DNA of 64,000 bases from Pyrenula massariospora (taxonomy: Eukaryota; Ascomycota; Eurotiomycetes; Pyrenulales; Pyrenulaceae): positions 1,364,001 through 1,428,000 of the forward strand of contig JAGFMI010000004.1 in the NCBI GenBank assembly GCA_021030905.1. The letters are read 5' to 3'. The first letter of the stretch is position 1; each line of letters opens with the position of its first letter. The position numbers and the translations under genes were made by a program. Positions 49,109-61,948 of the stretch are shown in pieces. Below the pieces are notes generated by a model, which searched no databases, was not told where the DNA came from, and was given only the letters and a program-made list of their open reading frames with translations.

Positions 49109-51592
49109 TTATTTCTGCACCTGCACCACTCCCGCTTCGTTTGCCTGGGCCAAGATCTTTTTCTTGTAAGCCTTGATGTCCCCTGGAAACTTCTCTACCG
49201 ATCCTTTGTCACAGACCCATAGGCTGTTACAAACATTCTGCAGCATCGTCACGTCGTGACTGACCATCAGTACCCCACCTTGGAAGTTTTTCAGGGCTGA
49301 GGAAAGAGCATCCATGGCCTCAATGTCTAGGTGATTTGAAGGTTCGTCAAGGACCAGTATATGCGGCATGGTCAGGGAGAGGCATGCAAAGGCAACGCGG
49401 GACTTCTGACCTCCTGATAGTAGCTCTAGTTTCTGCAGGCCTGTCATGCCCGTGATGCCGAAAGCACCGAGATGGCGGCGATACTCCTCGTCAGTCCTAC
49501 CAGGGTAATTCTTGGCCATAAAACCGACAGCGCTGTCATTCATGTCAAGTGCATCGACGTGATGTTGTGCAAAGAAGCCAATGCGGAGACGTGGATGTTG
49601 GGAGATAAGCCCGGAGACAGCCTGCAGTTGGCCAATTAGCAGTTTGAGGACGGTCGTCTTACCAGCTCCGTTGGGACCAACGATTCCGATTCTGGAGTCG
49701 AGTTGTACATCTAGATCGACTTTAGAAATCAGTGGCTTGTCTTTTGTGTAGCCGAAGGAAACGTTGCTCATTTGAATGATGGGAGGCGAAAGCTTCTCGA
49801 CGTCCGGGAATTTGAAGTGGACCGTGTATTCGGCTTCAGGAGGCTGGAGGACTGGCATTCTCTCAAGCTTCTTGATTCTTGATTGTGCTTCGGAGGATTT
49901 TGCAGCATTGTAACGAAACTTGTCAATGAAAGTCTGTAGGTGCGCTCTCTGCGCCATTTGATTCTCATACTCTCGTTTGGCATTCTTCCTCCTCTCCTCT
50001 TTGGTAGCATAAAATGAGTCAAAGTTACCACCCTTGTAGTAGTCCAATCGTTCTGAATGCTGGTGTATGATATCCGTAGCGACTTCGTTGAGGAAAGCCC
50101 GGTCGTGAGATACCACCAAGACTGTGCTGGGATAACTTTGAAGATAATTGGACAAGAATGTGATCGAAGGCACGTCCAACATGTTGGACGGTTCGTCAAG
50201 CAGCAACAGGTCAGGCTCACAAAACAGTGCTCTTGCAAGCGCCAACCTCATCCTCCATCCACCAGAGAATGTTTTCGTAGCGAATTGTTGTCTTTCTGGC
50301 GAGAATCCTAGCCCCGCAAGGATGCTCGCTGCTCTAGGTTCTGCCTTCTCGGACTCCATCTCAGTAAGTTTCGCATGAATATCACTGAGGGTAGTGTCGA
50401 GTCCTTCCCGCTCTTTGTCTAGGACAATGGCCTCTTTGGAAGTATCAGCCATGGTGGAGCGAGTGAGCTCAATTTCTGCCAGCTGCTTGCTAATTTTCTG
50501 TAATAATCAGCACGCCGCATCTGGAGAGGTCAGATCATGACTTACCTCCTGATCAGCGAGTAACTTCTTCCGCCACACGTCTGCATCAAGTACAGCTTGT
50601 AGAGCTGGTGTGTCGTCCCCTGTGATCTCCTGCTCAACGTGAAGGATGGAGATATGAGTAGGAATGGCGACTTCTCGGCGACTCAAGGCTCGAAGAAGTG
50701 TCGATTTACCAATACCATTTTGTCCTACAAGACCATACCGTCTCCCATATGCTAAGGTGAGCGAAGTGTCCGTCAAGATGCGCTTACCAGCGATGGACAC
50801 GTCAATACCATCCACCTTGACATCTTTGCTCTTAGACTGAGCGTCCGATCCGAGCTGCAGCGGATTCACTGCCATAAAAAATTCTTCGTACGACTGAGCG
50901 TCACTTGGCTGATCTAGCAGTCTAGAAGCCTCATATTCGACATTCTTCATGACCTTCTTGTCCTGCTTAGCTCGAATCTTTCTTTCAGCTTTTTCGAGCT
51001 TTTTCTTATCGACCTTCGATTCAACCTTTCGTGCATTTGTTGCCTCGAGATCAACATTGCCACCTGTCAACCCGAGAGTAGAGGATATATTACGCTGAGA
51101 GCTAACTTGTATGGTCTGCTCGAGTTTCTTGGCCGTAAATGGTATTTGCCTACGCTCGTTGTCCACATTGTCAGAGTCACTTAACTTGGAAATAAGCCTT
51201 TCAACCAGATTTTTGACATTTGTTTCATTCTGCTCGGAGAAGTCTCCAGAGGCTGAGACTAACAGCGCTGTAATTGTTTCCAGAGCTTCTTGCAATGGTG
51301 GTTTCCCTCCAGCGTCCTCCTCAACATACAAGTGAGACGCATGATTTAAATAGCCCTTGGAAGATTGTTGTTAGTCGTTCTTCTGCAGTGGGTAACCTCC
51401 AGGTGATCTCCACAAGCTGGGAAACTTGCACTCAACAAAAGAAAAGCGTGTCGTGTCCTGAGATTCAGGTGTGTTGGCCTTCAGAAAGCATTGAATGAAG
51501 GAAATGAAAAGATCCCTTACCGCCGAGTATTCTGATATTACATGATCAATATTGGGAATGGCGGTTTTGATCTCAGCTTCCATGGACGCCAT
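49109..51592 (-). CDS. gcn20: ABC-F protein Gcn20
   Basis: Soluble ABC-F ATPase that works with Gcn1 on ribosomes to activate the eIF2-alpha kinase Gcn2 on amino-acid shortage. Exons are 51592-51521, 51355-50546 and 50497-49109, giving 756 residues, close to the yeast length. The N-terminal Gcn1-binding region is followed by two ATPase cassettes: Walker A GQNGIGKST and GPNGAGKTT, signatures FSGGWRMRLALARAL and LSGGQKSRVAFA, Walker B LLLLDEPSNMLD and ILVLDEPSNHLD. The linker between cassettes has the usual long charged helices. All ATP-site motifs look intact. A second ATG three codons in is possible. Confidence 0.97.
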
Positions 51593-53949
51593 GCCGATCC
51601 AGAAGGCTGGCTGAGATTTGCAGAGCTGAAAGTTAGAGTGCTCGCATGTGGCGCGAAGCTAATCGCGGTAGATCTTTAGCGCGACGAAATCTTGAATCCG
51701 TGAAAATTAGGTCTCCTGAAAAAGAGTATTGTGCGTGCCGAATCAGGTTCTCGTCCGAAGGGCAAGCGAGAACCCCTTTCAGGGAAAATCGGAACGTGTA
51801 ATCTCTCGCTTGCGGCACACGAAGGAATCTTCCTTTTAGCGATTCAACGAACCTTTCGAGCTTCTAGGAGATTGGTAACGGCGTAACTTCAAAGAACAGG
51901 GTATGAGCCTGAAATTACTGAGATGATTAAGGTCTCTAAAAATCTTCCAATTGGCCGTACTGCGTGCCGTCACTGGTGGACCGCATGGTCGCAAGGCTTG
52001 GCTGTGTGGTATGCACTGAGTCAATAATGGCTCAGCACATACGGCCTACAGAGTACTTCACGAGGCTACTCAAGATTTTCTGTTATCATACCATGAGAAC
52101 TACTACTTGGGCTAGAATACTGGCGGATTCCTTTCAACTCTTAGTCTTGGAAACAGTCTTGCGTTGCAAGCTGGTCATTACAGAACCTGTGAGAGCGTGC
52201 AGACTGTCGTTGCTGCCTCAGTTCGTCAACTTGCTGATTACGAGGTGCTGCTTCAATCTGGAAATCCCGACCCCTCATTCAACTGGCTCTTGCTGGGTAT
52301 TGCTGTAGCCACTCTGCTGTGATAAGAGAGATCAGGGTTCCTTTGGCTGCAAAGTGTAAAGGGTGTGACCGTCTTTATTCACGGGTTGGATGAGCATCGC
52401 CAGGCCACGAATCCCGCCCCAACCGGCCGCGGGCAAGTACAGGGGCACATATTTAACGACTTCGACGTCCGGGCGTCGAGCGTTAAATAACACCTGGATG
52501 AGGCTTTAACAACCGCCTTCTCTTGGACTGGCCATATATCATATCCCTGCTCTTAGCCAGCAGTGATCTGCTTGCAAAGCTGGAACGGTATTTTGGACCA
52601 TTTCTAGTGTAGTATTCTGGCTCCAGAGCCGCAGGAGGTCATGATACGCGCCACAGAAACAACGAATCGTTCAGCTTCCTCCTGATTGCCGTTTCCCGCC
52701 TTTCGCGGCAAAAGAAAAACACAATGAGACTTAGGGCACAAGCTTGGGGATAAGTGCAGCGTGAGGCAAGGTATCCTTGGCTTCTAAAAATTGTGGACCA
52801 TCGGATGGAATAGGAAACTCAAACCCCTTCAGAACACACGACACTCCTCATCCAAATGAGACAGCTAAAACTGTAATTCCTGACCATTATTAGTGGTAGC
52901 AAGTGAATTGGAGGCAATTCTCCCACCACCATAGCATCCTTGAAAGGCTTATTCACATCTCTTGGAAGTGGCAGAGGAAGATAAAAGCTGTTACGGTGGG
53001 CTCCCGAGGAAGTAAGAAGGCGGTTTCTAAGACCCTGAATCCTGGTCCGGCAAGTGGTCAAACTTTGAATCCGCCAAACACGACGCGCTCTTTCGGTACA
53101 CGAGGGCGTCACTACCAGAGAACGCTGATGTGTATTATACCTTACAGCATTGATAATTCGGCACGCTGATGGGTATTAGGAACAATGAACGAATGCGTAG
53201 CGGACAGCGCTGGAGACTTAAAACTTTTACGGAAACTCTGCCCATTTTCCGTCAAGCATCGTAGCGTTTAGGAGGTAATATGTCCATGCCATGAGATAAA
53301 TTAGACGTGAGATCTGAAAATCCAAGAGACGCGAGTTTCTTGATGGCTGAGCCATGGGCTGAATACGTGTTACGGAAATAAAAGTGGCTGCCGGTTCCGG
53401 TCACGCTGGGCAGGGCATCGTGCTTAATTCACAGAAGCGATCCTCTCTGGGCAGCTAATAACAGAGGCGTGCATCGATCATGTTTGACAAGCCTTGCAGA
53501 AGGAAGGGAGGCAGCGTTGGGACTTTGGCCCCAGCCCTAGCTGATCAAACTAGCCGTCGCTTGATGATAGACGAGACCCTGGATCTCGAGCAGTATCATC
53601 TACATGAGACTGGTGTCGGAGTGATGGACCATGGAGGGAAGCGATCAGTGTTGCAGAGCTCCGTGAGGATTCTGTCAATCGGCCAGCCTTTCGCCAGCAT
53701 CTCGCACGTCGGCAGAGGGGGATCAAATTTGTGATATGAGCAGTCCGTGTTAGGCGGGCGAGGGGGAGCGATCCTGAAACACAAATCGTGGTGGTGGGCA
53801 TGATTTGTTGCTTTCGTCATTCGCGCTGGCCACGAATCATGAGGCTCCCATGGCTCGGGAAAGCCAGGTCAGCACTTGTCCCGCAGTGCCGTGCAGAATA
53901 ACAAAGGATTTGCGGAACCTGCAATTATAGGCAGGCATTGACAGATGGG
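51593..53949. other. 2.4-kb gene-poor stretch with strong hairpin
   Basis: No gene recognised on either strand; frames are short and lack protein character. The left end should hold the gcn20 promoter. A long imperfect palindrome lies at 52450-52489. I saw no transposon ends. Confidence 0.5.
52450..52489. repeat. Long imperfect palindrome
   Basis: The outer arms TATTTAACG (52450-52458) and CGTTAAATA (52481-52489) pair over 9 bp. After a small asymmetric bulge, TCGACG (52462-52467) pairs with CGTCGA (52474-52479) around the loop TCCGGG. Together 15 pairs fall in 40 nt, far more than neighbouring sequence offers. Confidence 0.8.
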
Positions 53950-54510
53950 TTACAAGACCCGACCGGAGAACTGCACCCGTCGACTCCAGTCTAGACCATA
54001 CCAGCACAGTCTTTCAAGACATCTGGCGACGGCAGCGTTTGCCATGAGTATGACGATGATGAAGATGATGGGCAGCATTTCTGAAGGCACAAAAGCAATT
54101 GCGAATTCCGGCACGACGTCAACAGCCGGATCTTTTAGTGCCCATGGCGATCGACCAGAAAGCCGCAGTCCCAGGACGGAGTTTAGCACCAGCTTAGTGG
54201 GATCTTCAGCGCGTCTCTCGCGGGGCCCAGAGGTCGGGGGGGTGGGAGAGCTAGGCCTCCTTACAGCGTTAGAGTTGCCCTTAGACGGAGAAGAAGAACT
54301 CTGGCAGCCGGAGATCGCCCTGTGCGCGTGCAGCCCACAGGTCACGATGGCTGTCGGCAGGAGGGCGCTTGTGTGAAGGCGACTGGCCAGCCAAAAGAGG
54401 GTTGAAGGCTCTGGCGAGGCGGTAAACAGCGTCGTGTTTTCAGCGTTGTTTAGATAGGAGGTCAGCCTTTCCGGCCGTGTTGTGTAGATGGCCGCCTCGT
54501 GGGCGGCCAA
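53950..54510 (-). CDS. Doubtful small membrane protein
   Basis: An open frame of 186 residues starting MAAHEAAIYTTRPERLT. It is not recognised. It has a Ser/Pro-rich middle, one hydrophobic segment near residue 150 (MLPIIFIIVILMANAAVA), and GC-richer DNA than its flanks. No intron or family evidence supports it. It would share a divergent promoter with the large gene to its right. Confidence 0.3.
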   Translation of the reverse strand: MAAHEAAIYTTRPERLTSYLNNAENTTLFTASPEPSTLFWLASRLHTSALLPTAIVTCGLHAHRAISGCQSSSSPSKGNSNAVRRPSSPTPPTSGPRERRAEDPTKLVLNSVLGLRLSGRSPWALKDPAVDVVPEFAIAFVPSEMLPIIFIIVILMANAAVARCLERLCWYGLDWSRRVQFSGRVL

Positions 54511-55131
54511 TGGGGGGGCTGATTGGGCGTCTGTTATAGGCCTTGGGGCCTCCAGTCTCCGGCCTGCTGCACCACCCTGCAGTTGGCGTGTCGGGCGGAT
54601 CGTTGGTGGAGAAGCCTGTACGCGCAGGGGTCGCCTTGGTTAAAACTTACGAGACCACTCCGCGCCTGTAACCACCACGCTCCTCTCCCCCCCGGCTTTA
54701 CCCCAATTAGCGGCCCTCGCGTCTTTTCCAGGAATTCTTACCAAAACTTCCGCTTCGCTTTTCCACCGTGCCTCTCTCCATGTCGTGTGTCTTTTGACTT
54801 TGCCTTGAGCTCCGTCGGTCTGAAACTCTTTTCACCTTTCCCCTCCTCTGGACCACTTACGCCGTCCAAACGAGCCGTCGTTCCAGCAATTGTTCTCCTC
54901 CTGTCGATTCTACCACTCGGGGGCTGCCTAGCGATTCACAAGTTAGCACTAACCTCTGGGACGCGGTCTTTTTCCGAGACACGCTCCCGACGTGCGTCTG
55001 GCCATGGGATTCAAGTGAAGAAGTAACAGAACCATGTGGAAAGAGGCGGGGATCTTGTCGAGAAAGCTATGGTGAACACGAGGGTTACTGCCCGTCAATC
55101 GTCAGCGTGACTTTCGACAGGTCTATCAAGA
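54511..55131. promoter_or_regulatory. Upstream region / leader of the large disordered-protein gene
   Basis: Pyrimidine-rich, with no convincing gene. A 167-codon open frame (54523-55026) has erratic composition and no in-frame link to the next exon, so it is better read as promoter and 5' leader. Confidence 0.45.
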
Positions 55132-58100
55132 ATGGACCATGTGCCCACAGTAAGGCATCCCCTCCATAAATGTACCCTTTTCTACCATTCAAAGTGACTC
55201 TTGAATTTCGCGTGCTTTTGATAGTGTCACCGTCTCCTCTCCGGTCGTTGCTGACATTGTGACCACAGCTTTGTGCAATTGGCACTGTGGGAATAGCGGC
55301 TACAGGCTTTGCTCTAGGTCGTCAAGAGCAAACAATTATTTCTCGACCCACCTCAAATAAAAGAAGAGCACCTGGCCCGGAAGATGCTCATAATACTCAG
55401 TCCTCGCCGATTCTGGGCAGCAGAACAAGTCACGCTAGACCTGTCTCTGCCAGCCTACACCAATCTTCGCCAGGTCCTCAAGCCTCCAAACAGGCAGATG
55501 GAGCCTATATTCAAAGGTTAGGAGAAGAAACGTTGTTCGAGTCATCTATGGAAGACATCCAGACACCGCTGTCAACTCGACCACGTTCGACCACTTTTGA
55601 TGGCTTGTCAAATAGACTTGAAGGCGACCTTCCGCATGCTGAGCTTAGACCCTCTTATTCTGGAAGACCCTCGTCCTCGTGGCTTCACAGAATGTCAACT
55701 ATCTCTTCGCTCAATGATAGTCCAATATCCTCATCCCGGCCAGGTACTCCCTCCATCTCGTTTTCAAATCACTCTAATACACCTATCCTTCCGACAATCA
55801 GTGGTAGCGTACCCTCAGTGCCCCCGAACAAGCTCGTAAAAAGGACGCTTTCACATCGGGCGTTGTCATCCACTTATGCCCACCAAAACACCAGCTCTCG
55901 CCCAACCTTCAGGCGGCCTGCCACTAGCCATCAGCGGTCGGCCACTCTACGACAATTAGCATTAGATGAAGACCAGGAATTGTCCCTGCCACACCAGCCG
56001 AATGAGCTGTCTTTGCTGCACTCAGAACCAAAGACGACTGCTCAGATATGGCGCCCTTATTTTGGTAGTGGATACCCAAGGAACGCTGGTGCTCAAACCA
56101 GGAAGCGGTATAGCTCAGGATTCACGAAGAGAGATTCAATAAAGACAGTGGTCCCGAGTTCAAATGAGTATCCGACTCTAGTAACAGGAACGGCTGTAAC
56201 ACGCAGAGTGTCAGAGGATGAGCTTGAGGTGTTAAATGACCGCCCTCTTACTCGTGGCTCGATACATTTAAACGACGTTAAAGATGAAGCCAAGTCTTCC
56301 AGCAACTTTACGAGGACATCTGTGGAGGGGGCTGACGCATCCCGGAAAGGTCGTATTTCGTTCTCCTTCGGCGATAATCTTTTCTCAAGCTCCCCAGCCT
56401 CCTGGAAGATATCGCGCACGGGGAGTCTTAGGAAAAGGAACCCCCATGGAAGTGTTCCGCATGACCGTGTCGTTTCGTCACCTCTCCCTCCAGCATCAAC
56501 GTCTTCCGCACATGAAAATATGACATCGAGACTGCAACGCCGAAGAAATGTTACTGATCCGGCCTTTTTCCGACCGCCCAAGGCAAGGCCGCAACTGGAT
56601 TTGACTGTTGCGAAGAAAAACCACAGCCTTGACCACTCGTCTGAGCTGTCCTCACCTCTCCCACCTCTCGGTCGCCTCTCGGCCTTCGACATTGAACTAC
56701 CATATGGTTCTCCGACTTATGGTTCTTCAACGTACCATCCCCCCCGATCGCCAGAGAACATGTCCGCATCGAATACTGCATTTTTACCCTCGAGTCAGAA
56801 AACGCAGCCACAGCGCAGATCTGTTGCTCACTCAGACCCGTCCTCGATCTTAATGAGCTCTGACGGTGATACCCGTGTATTCACGTCGGGTGATGAAGAC
56901 TCCATGGAGTTCCAAAGCGACACAGCCTACGACTCATTAGCCACCCGGGCAACCGCCAGCAGCAACTCTGGTATACGTGGAGACCCTATTGAAACAGTCT
57001 TCGACAGACCGGCAACTGGTGATGTTGTACGCGACAAACTTCTCCCTCTTGAGACTCTAATCCAAGGCGGGTCCTTCTCTGAGGCGATGTCAAACAAGTC
57101 TTCCAAATCCTCCATGATGGACATATATGAAGACGTATCAACTCCTGTTAGGCCCTCGATGGCTGAGGCATTTGACGAAGTCTCTACCCCAATCCGGGGG
57201 AACATGACAGCAGCATCATTCGACCTCCCATCATCGCCCCCTTCCATGGCCGAGACCCAGATCCGTGTCGCGCATACTTTGAACGCTGCTGGAGATAATG
57301 AATCCCAGACCTGGTCGGTGGGAAATGAAACCTGGGAGGATTCATCCGGCATCCATGAAAAACCCGAATCCGACGTGCCTTCACCGCAACTACCGAAACA
57401 TTTTGCCAATGAGCTACCTTTACACTCAGTACATGTCATGTCCATGAATCAGCCAGGAAACGACGAGGCCAGTCTAGACAAAGTCAAACGGCTCTCAATA
57501 TTCGAATTTTCGGAAACTCAAAAGTCAGAGAAGGATGCCAACTACGCTTCGAAGCAGCGGCCCAAGACAGTACATGGTAAGAATGGGTCGGAAGGAAGAG
57601 GAAGTAGACCGTCTGGCCGACGTGGACCGAGCGCATTACACCTACGCAGTCAGAGCGTGCCCGTCAATAAAGAATCTAATGCTGAAAATGAGCTACCACA
57701 TCAGCCATCTAAATATGGCACGTGGGGTCTTGGAAATAAGGGTGCTAGCGAAGAATGGGGTGACGACTTTGAATTCGACGAAGCTGATGACCCTAAGATG
57801 CAAATGAGTGGTGGCTTACCGAACTCATCCGGTTCAGGACCAGGGCTCGAAGTTCCCCAATCGATCATCGATCGTCAAGCGAGTGTCCACGGCCAATTCG
57901 GACAAATACAAGAGCTCACTCTCCTCGTTGAAGAACTCAGAAGGATGCGTCATGCCGCAGGTACAATGGGAATCATCACAGGCCAATCCAAGTCTTTGTG
58001 GGACGAAGCTGAAGGAATAATAAATCTGGCTACCATTGACGAAGATAAAGACAATGTTCTTCCGCCCCGTTCTCCATCCTCGCCAGGCTTTGGTCATGAT

Positions 58101-58640
58101 CCCTTTGAAGATGATCCACCACCTAAAGTTCACGACCGGAAACCAAAACCTCTCGAAAATCCTACACGTCACCGCACTTCTGTGTCTCGCCGGTCTATAT
58201 CCAACCCGGTGACACCACCGATAGGCCGTTCACGTGGCGAAAGCTCTGCTCAAGCAAAAACAGTTCTACAAACGCTTTACCAGAACCGGAGCCTCGTTGA
58301 GAGTGAGCGAGACAAATCACCAGAAGAGCCCAAGAAACTACCCTTCGATACCCAAGATCTCCGTGATTTGGTAATTCGAGCCGGCGTTGTTACGCGTGCT
58401 TTGAAGGAGATTGTTCGAAAAGCCGAAGGAATCTCACAAAGTCCTGGTAAGCCGTCCAGAATTGGCAAAGATGATGACGATGATGATTCTCCCTTACGAA
58501 AAATGTTCCAACCTCATTCTTCTCCAAAAAAGCCGGGGTTTCCAAAGAGCAAAAGTGCCAACAGCTACCTTGGTAGTCCGCGTTCTGGCAATGCTGACGC
58601 AGACATAACCAGTCATATGCAGATGATGACGGTGGTTTAG
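55132..58640 (+). CDS. Large disordered protein with WGDDFEF motif, unknown
   Basis: About 1,129 residues, not securely recognised. The frame is open from 55269 to 58640. A short first exon (55132-55149, MDHVPT) with a GTAAGG donor and a GCTGACA...CAG acceptor would supply the start in phase; this first exon is inferred. The protein is almost wholly Ser/Pro/Thr-rich and disordered, with two similar VSTP(V/I)R segments near residues 620-650. Ordered parts are near the end: EEWGDDFEFDEADD, a helix around QIQELTLLVEELRRMRHA with SLWDEAEGIINLA, and LRDLVIRAGVVTRALKEIV, then an acidic DDDDDD run. It could be a septation or cell-polarity regulator (for example Byr4/Bfa1-like), but the diagnostic segments of that family are not evident to me. 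Confidence 0.8.
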
Positions 58641-59780
58641 TGCTGCGCATTCTACTTCGCTTAGAAACATTTTGCCCAATTGCAGGGCATCGATCCATGT
58701 ACTTTAAAAGTTTGCTGCATTTAGCGACGGCTGGTTTTCGATTTAAGGTTCGCAAAAAGCACACATTCGGGATTTCTGTTGGGCTGCATTAAAGCCGTTG
58801 ATCACGGTCGGTTCACACCGTAAGAGATAGTACTAGGGTGTCTTTGGCCATGCATCCAGGACATGCTTTCAACGACTTTACCAAGCTTCATTTGCATTGC
58901 TGCGTTGCCGACATACAAATCAATGATTGCGGCAGTTCACATTTTGAAGGAGCTTGAACATGCTGCTCTGACTGTCTCGAAATTACGTCTTTTTTCTCGC
59001 AAAGTGGACGGAACTTGTCTGGAAAACATGCATAACTTAATGAGCTGCGCGTGGTGCATATGATTATTTCCAGGGTATTAGGGAAAGAGAGGAAATGTAA
59101 TGATTGAATAGACAAAAGCAGTGACGGTTGAATACAGATACGGTTACGCATTGATCGAGAGGCGCATTGTTTTCGGTGTATATATTCAGTAGTCTGCATG
59201 AGTCCTTTTTATCGATCCACTAGAAACTTTCTAAACGATTTAGGAGCTGACTTGAATACTTGACCACGAAAACCTTGGTTTGGTACCTCAGTCTTTGCAT
59301 AGCGTGACCCATTTGTAAGATTCAAGGGGACGCCATTGAACATGGGACCCCCTCAAACATATTTAGGATGCAGCCTACTTGTTATACAGCTTTGATTATA
59401 GTACAAAGAGAGACCGGCGGGTGCTAGAAGTGAAGAGCAACCAGAAACCCCAAGCATCTATGAAATAACCGCATGATGGCACCTCAGGAGGCTGAGCCGC
59501 CAAGATGCATGAGCAAGACCGGCTTTCGTTTCAGCCTCGCGCAGATCGTTTGCAAGCATTCTCCAGATCCTTTACGACATCGATGCTTGCTTTGCCCTCC
59601 CTTGGCCACCATGCGTACACTGGGCAAAACAAGGTGCCGTCACTGCCGTCTTCCCCGAGCAATGTGTTTCGCCATTGAATAGTGAGGCAGCGCTCTCATT
59701 TTCCTTCGTACTTCCTACGTCTACCCTGTTTCCGTTCTGTTCAACTTATCAAACTGGGTTTTCCGGTGGCTTCTCTCGCG
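58641..59780. other. Intergenic, AA12 promoter
   Basis: No gene recognised between two plus-strand genes. Short frames are unconvincing. A pyrimidine-rich stretch just before 59780 is typical of fungal start regions. Confidence 0.5.
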
Positions 59781-61459
59781 ATGGAAGACCTCCTCGCCAG
59801 AGCTGGTGCATTGCTACTCTTCGTCGCATCATACGCCAATTTTGGAGCCGCTCAATCCGCTTGCTCGTCAACATTAATCCCAACTAATTCAGTCAAGCCT
59901 TCGGTGGCCTCTGGCTACAGAGCACAATTGATTGCTACCGGTCTATCGAAACCTCGATCCCTTGAGTTTGACAGCGCCGGTAACCTTCTGGTTGTGGAAG
60001 CCGGCAGCGGTAGCCTCACAGCGCTTACTTTACGAGATGGAGGAGGGACTTGTCTACATGTAGATAGCTCGAGGGCTATCCTAAAGAACAGCAACGTGCG
60101 TCGTTGGATGTAAAGAGAAGGTGGATTGTGGGGAGCTAACATGCCCTTACAGCTGAATCATGGACTGGCATTATCCCGAGATGGAGCAACCCTCCTTGCT
60201 TCCTCCTCAGACACGGCTTGGGTCAGTCACCTCATTTACCAAATTCAGTGTCAATTTACTCATAATATCAAAGTCGTGGACTTACGATCCCCTCAATGGA
60301 TTTACGTCCGACAAGAAGACTGTCGTATCAGGTATGAACACTGATGATCATACAACTCGCACCCTGCTTTTGCCCCGTAAGGTCAACAACACTCTCCTAG
60401 TAAGCCGAGGTTCGACCTCCAATATCGATCTCCTGGCCGCCAACATCTCAAGTGGACATAGCCAAATCAAAGCCTTCGATCTAAATAACGCGCCACCCAA
60501 TGGCCGGGATTTTGATGCAGAAGGAATTCGCCTGGGTTGGGGACTAAGAAATTCTGTGGGTGTTGCAGAGCATCCAGACACTGGGGGAATCTACAGTGTG
60601 GAAAATTCTGCGGACCAGATTACAAGAAACGGCCAAGATGTCCATGAGAATAATCCTGCTGAAGAGATGAATTTCAATGGTTATCTCAACGGCACACAGA
60701 GCTCTGATCAGGGCAAGAGTATGCACTGGCACATCGCTGCAAATGTCTCTGGACTGATCGTTTGAATCACTAGACTATGGCTACCCATTTTGTTTCTCGG
60801 CGTGGAGTCCCCAGCAGCTCCCCGACAACGGGGCTCTGAAAATTGGAACTCAATTCGCCATCGACACTGGCAACGGTAATGGAAAGAATGATTCATTCTG
60901 TTCCGAGCAGATATCCCCAAGGCTATCCTTTCAGGCTCACATGGCACCGCTTGACATCAAGTTTAACAACAGCGGCAGTGAAGCATGGATCTCATTCCAC
61001 GGAAGCTGGTGAGGAAAGCCGCATTATCCTTAGGTATCAATATTGATATTTTCTAGGGACCGATCAGATCCTGTGGGTTACAAGCTTAGTGTAGTCCAAT
61101 TTGCCAATGGAGAGCCTGTCGCAGCTGCGGACAGTAATTCTGCCGCCAAGGATATACTCACAAATCAAGACAACTCGGCGTGTCCAGATCATTGTTTCAG
61201 ACCAGTTGGGATCACTTTCGACAAATTTGGAAGACTTTTCATGACCTCGGACGCTACTGGAGAGATATACGTCGTCCAAAGAGACGAGTCTGCATCCGGG
61301 ACATCTCAATCCACGGGTACAAGCAGCTCAGGCACAGCCTCCCCAACCAGCTCCTCAACATCCCATTCCGCTGCTGGGTCTGTGATGTATAGCAGTACTT
61401 TACTCGGCGCTGATAAAATCGTGGCTGTTCTCTTTTTTGCGTCGATTTTGGTCTTTTAA
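59781..61459 (+). CDS. AA12-type sorbosone/pyranose dehydrogenase, GPI-anchored
   Basis: Secreted beta-propeller dehydrogenase of the glucose/sorbosone-dehydrogenase fold; characterised fungal AA12 members use pyrroloquinoline quinone to oxidise sugars. Five exons fit in phase: 59781-60095, 60153-60221, 60274-60718, 60774-61008 and 61057-61459, for 488 residues. The signal peptide is residues 1-24 (ALLLFVASYANFGAAQ). Blocks include GLSKPRSLEFDSAGNLLVVE, LNHGLALS after intron 1, GLRNSVGVAEHP, NYGYPFCFSAW after intron 3, and FRPVGITFDKFGRLFMTSD. A Ser/Thr-rich stalk and a terminal hydrophobic segment (KIVAVLFFASILVF) indicate a GPI anchor. No cytochrome (AA8) domain or CBM1 is attached, unlike the basidiomycete reference enzyme I know. 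Confidence 0.9.
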
Positions 61460-61948
61460 CATGGTCGTCACAACATCCTCTGTACAATGAATAGGGCACA
61501 TAGATTTTGACATGTACAGCCTAGCAGTTGAATTGTGCTGCTTCAAAAGTTCAAGGATCGTGCATGAGAACATCAACTTGCCTATAGTAAATCTGAGGCA
61601 TTCTTATTGTACATAAGGGGGAGTTAAGATTGCAAATTTCATGAGTTTGGGCATTACCAGAGCTGCGCGCTCCAGACTGTCGAGCTTTCCTACCTCCAGA
61701 ATTACCATTGCTTCACATCTTGTCGCACTTGAAATAAAATCAATATCTTTTATCTTACGTTTTCTTTCACCTACCATCTTATTAGTACATCCCATAATGT
61801 TCTGTTTACCACAATCCTCCATTTCAGTTCATTTCAGATCACTTCACGCAAAGTTCACCAATCACTCCGCTCTCCGGTATTGACTGCCTCCAAGTCTAGC
61901 TTTCGACAAACTCTACGGCCGATCTCGTCTCTCACCGGTCGTGCAAGC
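61460..61948. other. Intergenic, F-box gene promoter
   Basis: About 0.5 kb of AT-rich sequence between tandem plus-strand genes. No coding signal is recognised. Confidence 0.5.

Noticed and set aside
54523-55026. 167-codon plus-strand frame with a hydrophobic stretch
   Set aside because: No family, odd Cys/Arg/Pro composition, and no in-frame splice to the large gene; better read as promoter and leader.
55269-58640. Assignment as the septation regulator Byr4/Bfa1
   Set aside because: Only the acidic WGDDFEF-like motif suggests it; the conserved C-terminal segments I recall for that family are not found, so no name was given.
60405-60420. GGTTCGACCTCC resembling a tRNA B-box
   Set aside because: It lies inside AA12 coding sequence and no acceptor stem or A-box is present. 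No other tRNA-like B-box was found on either strand.
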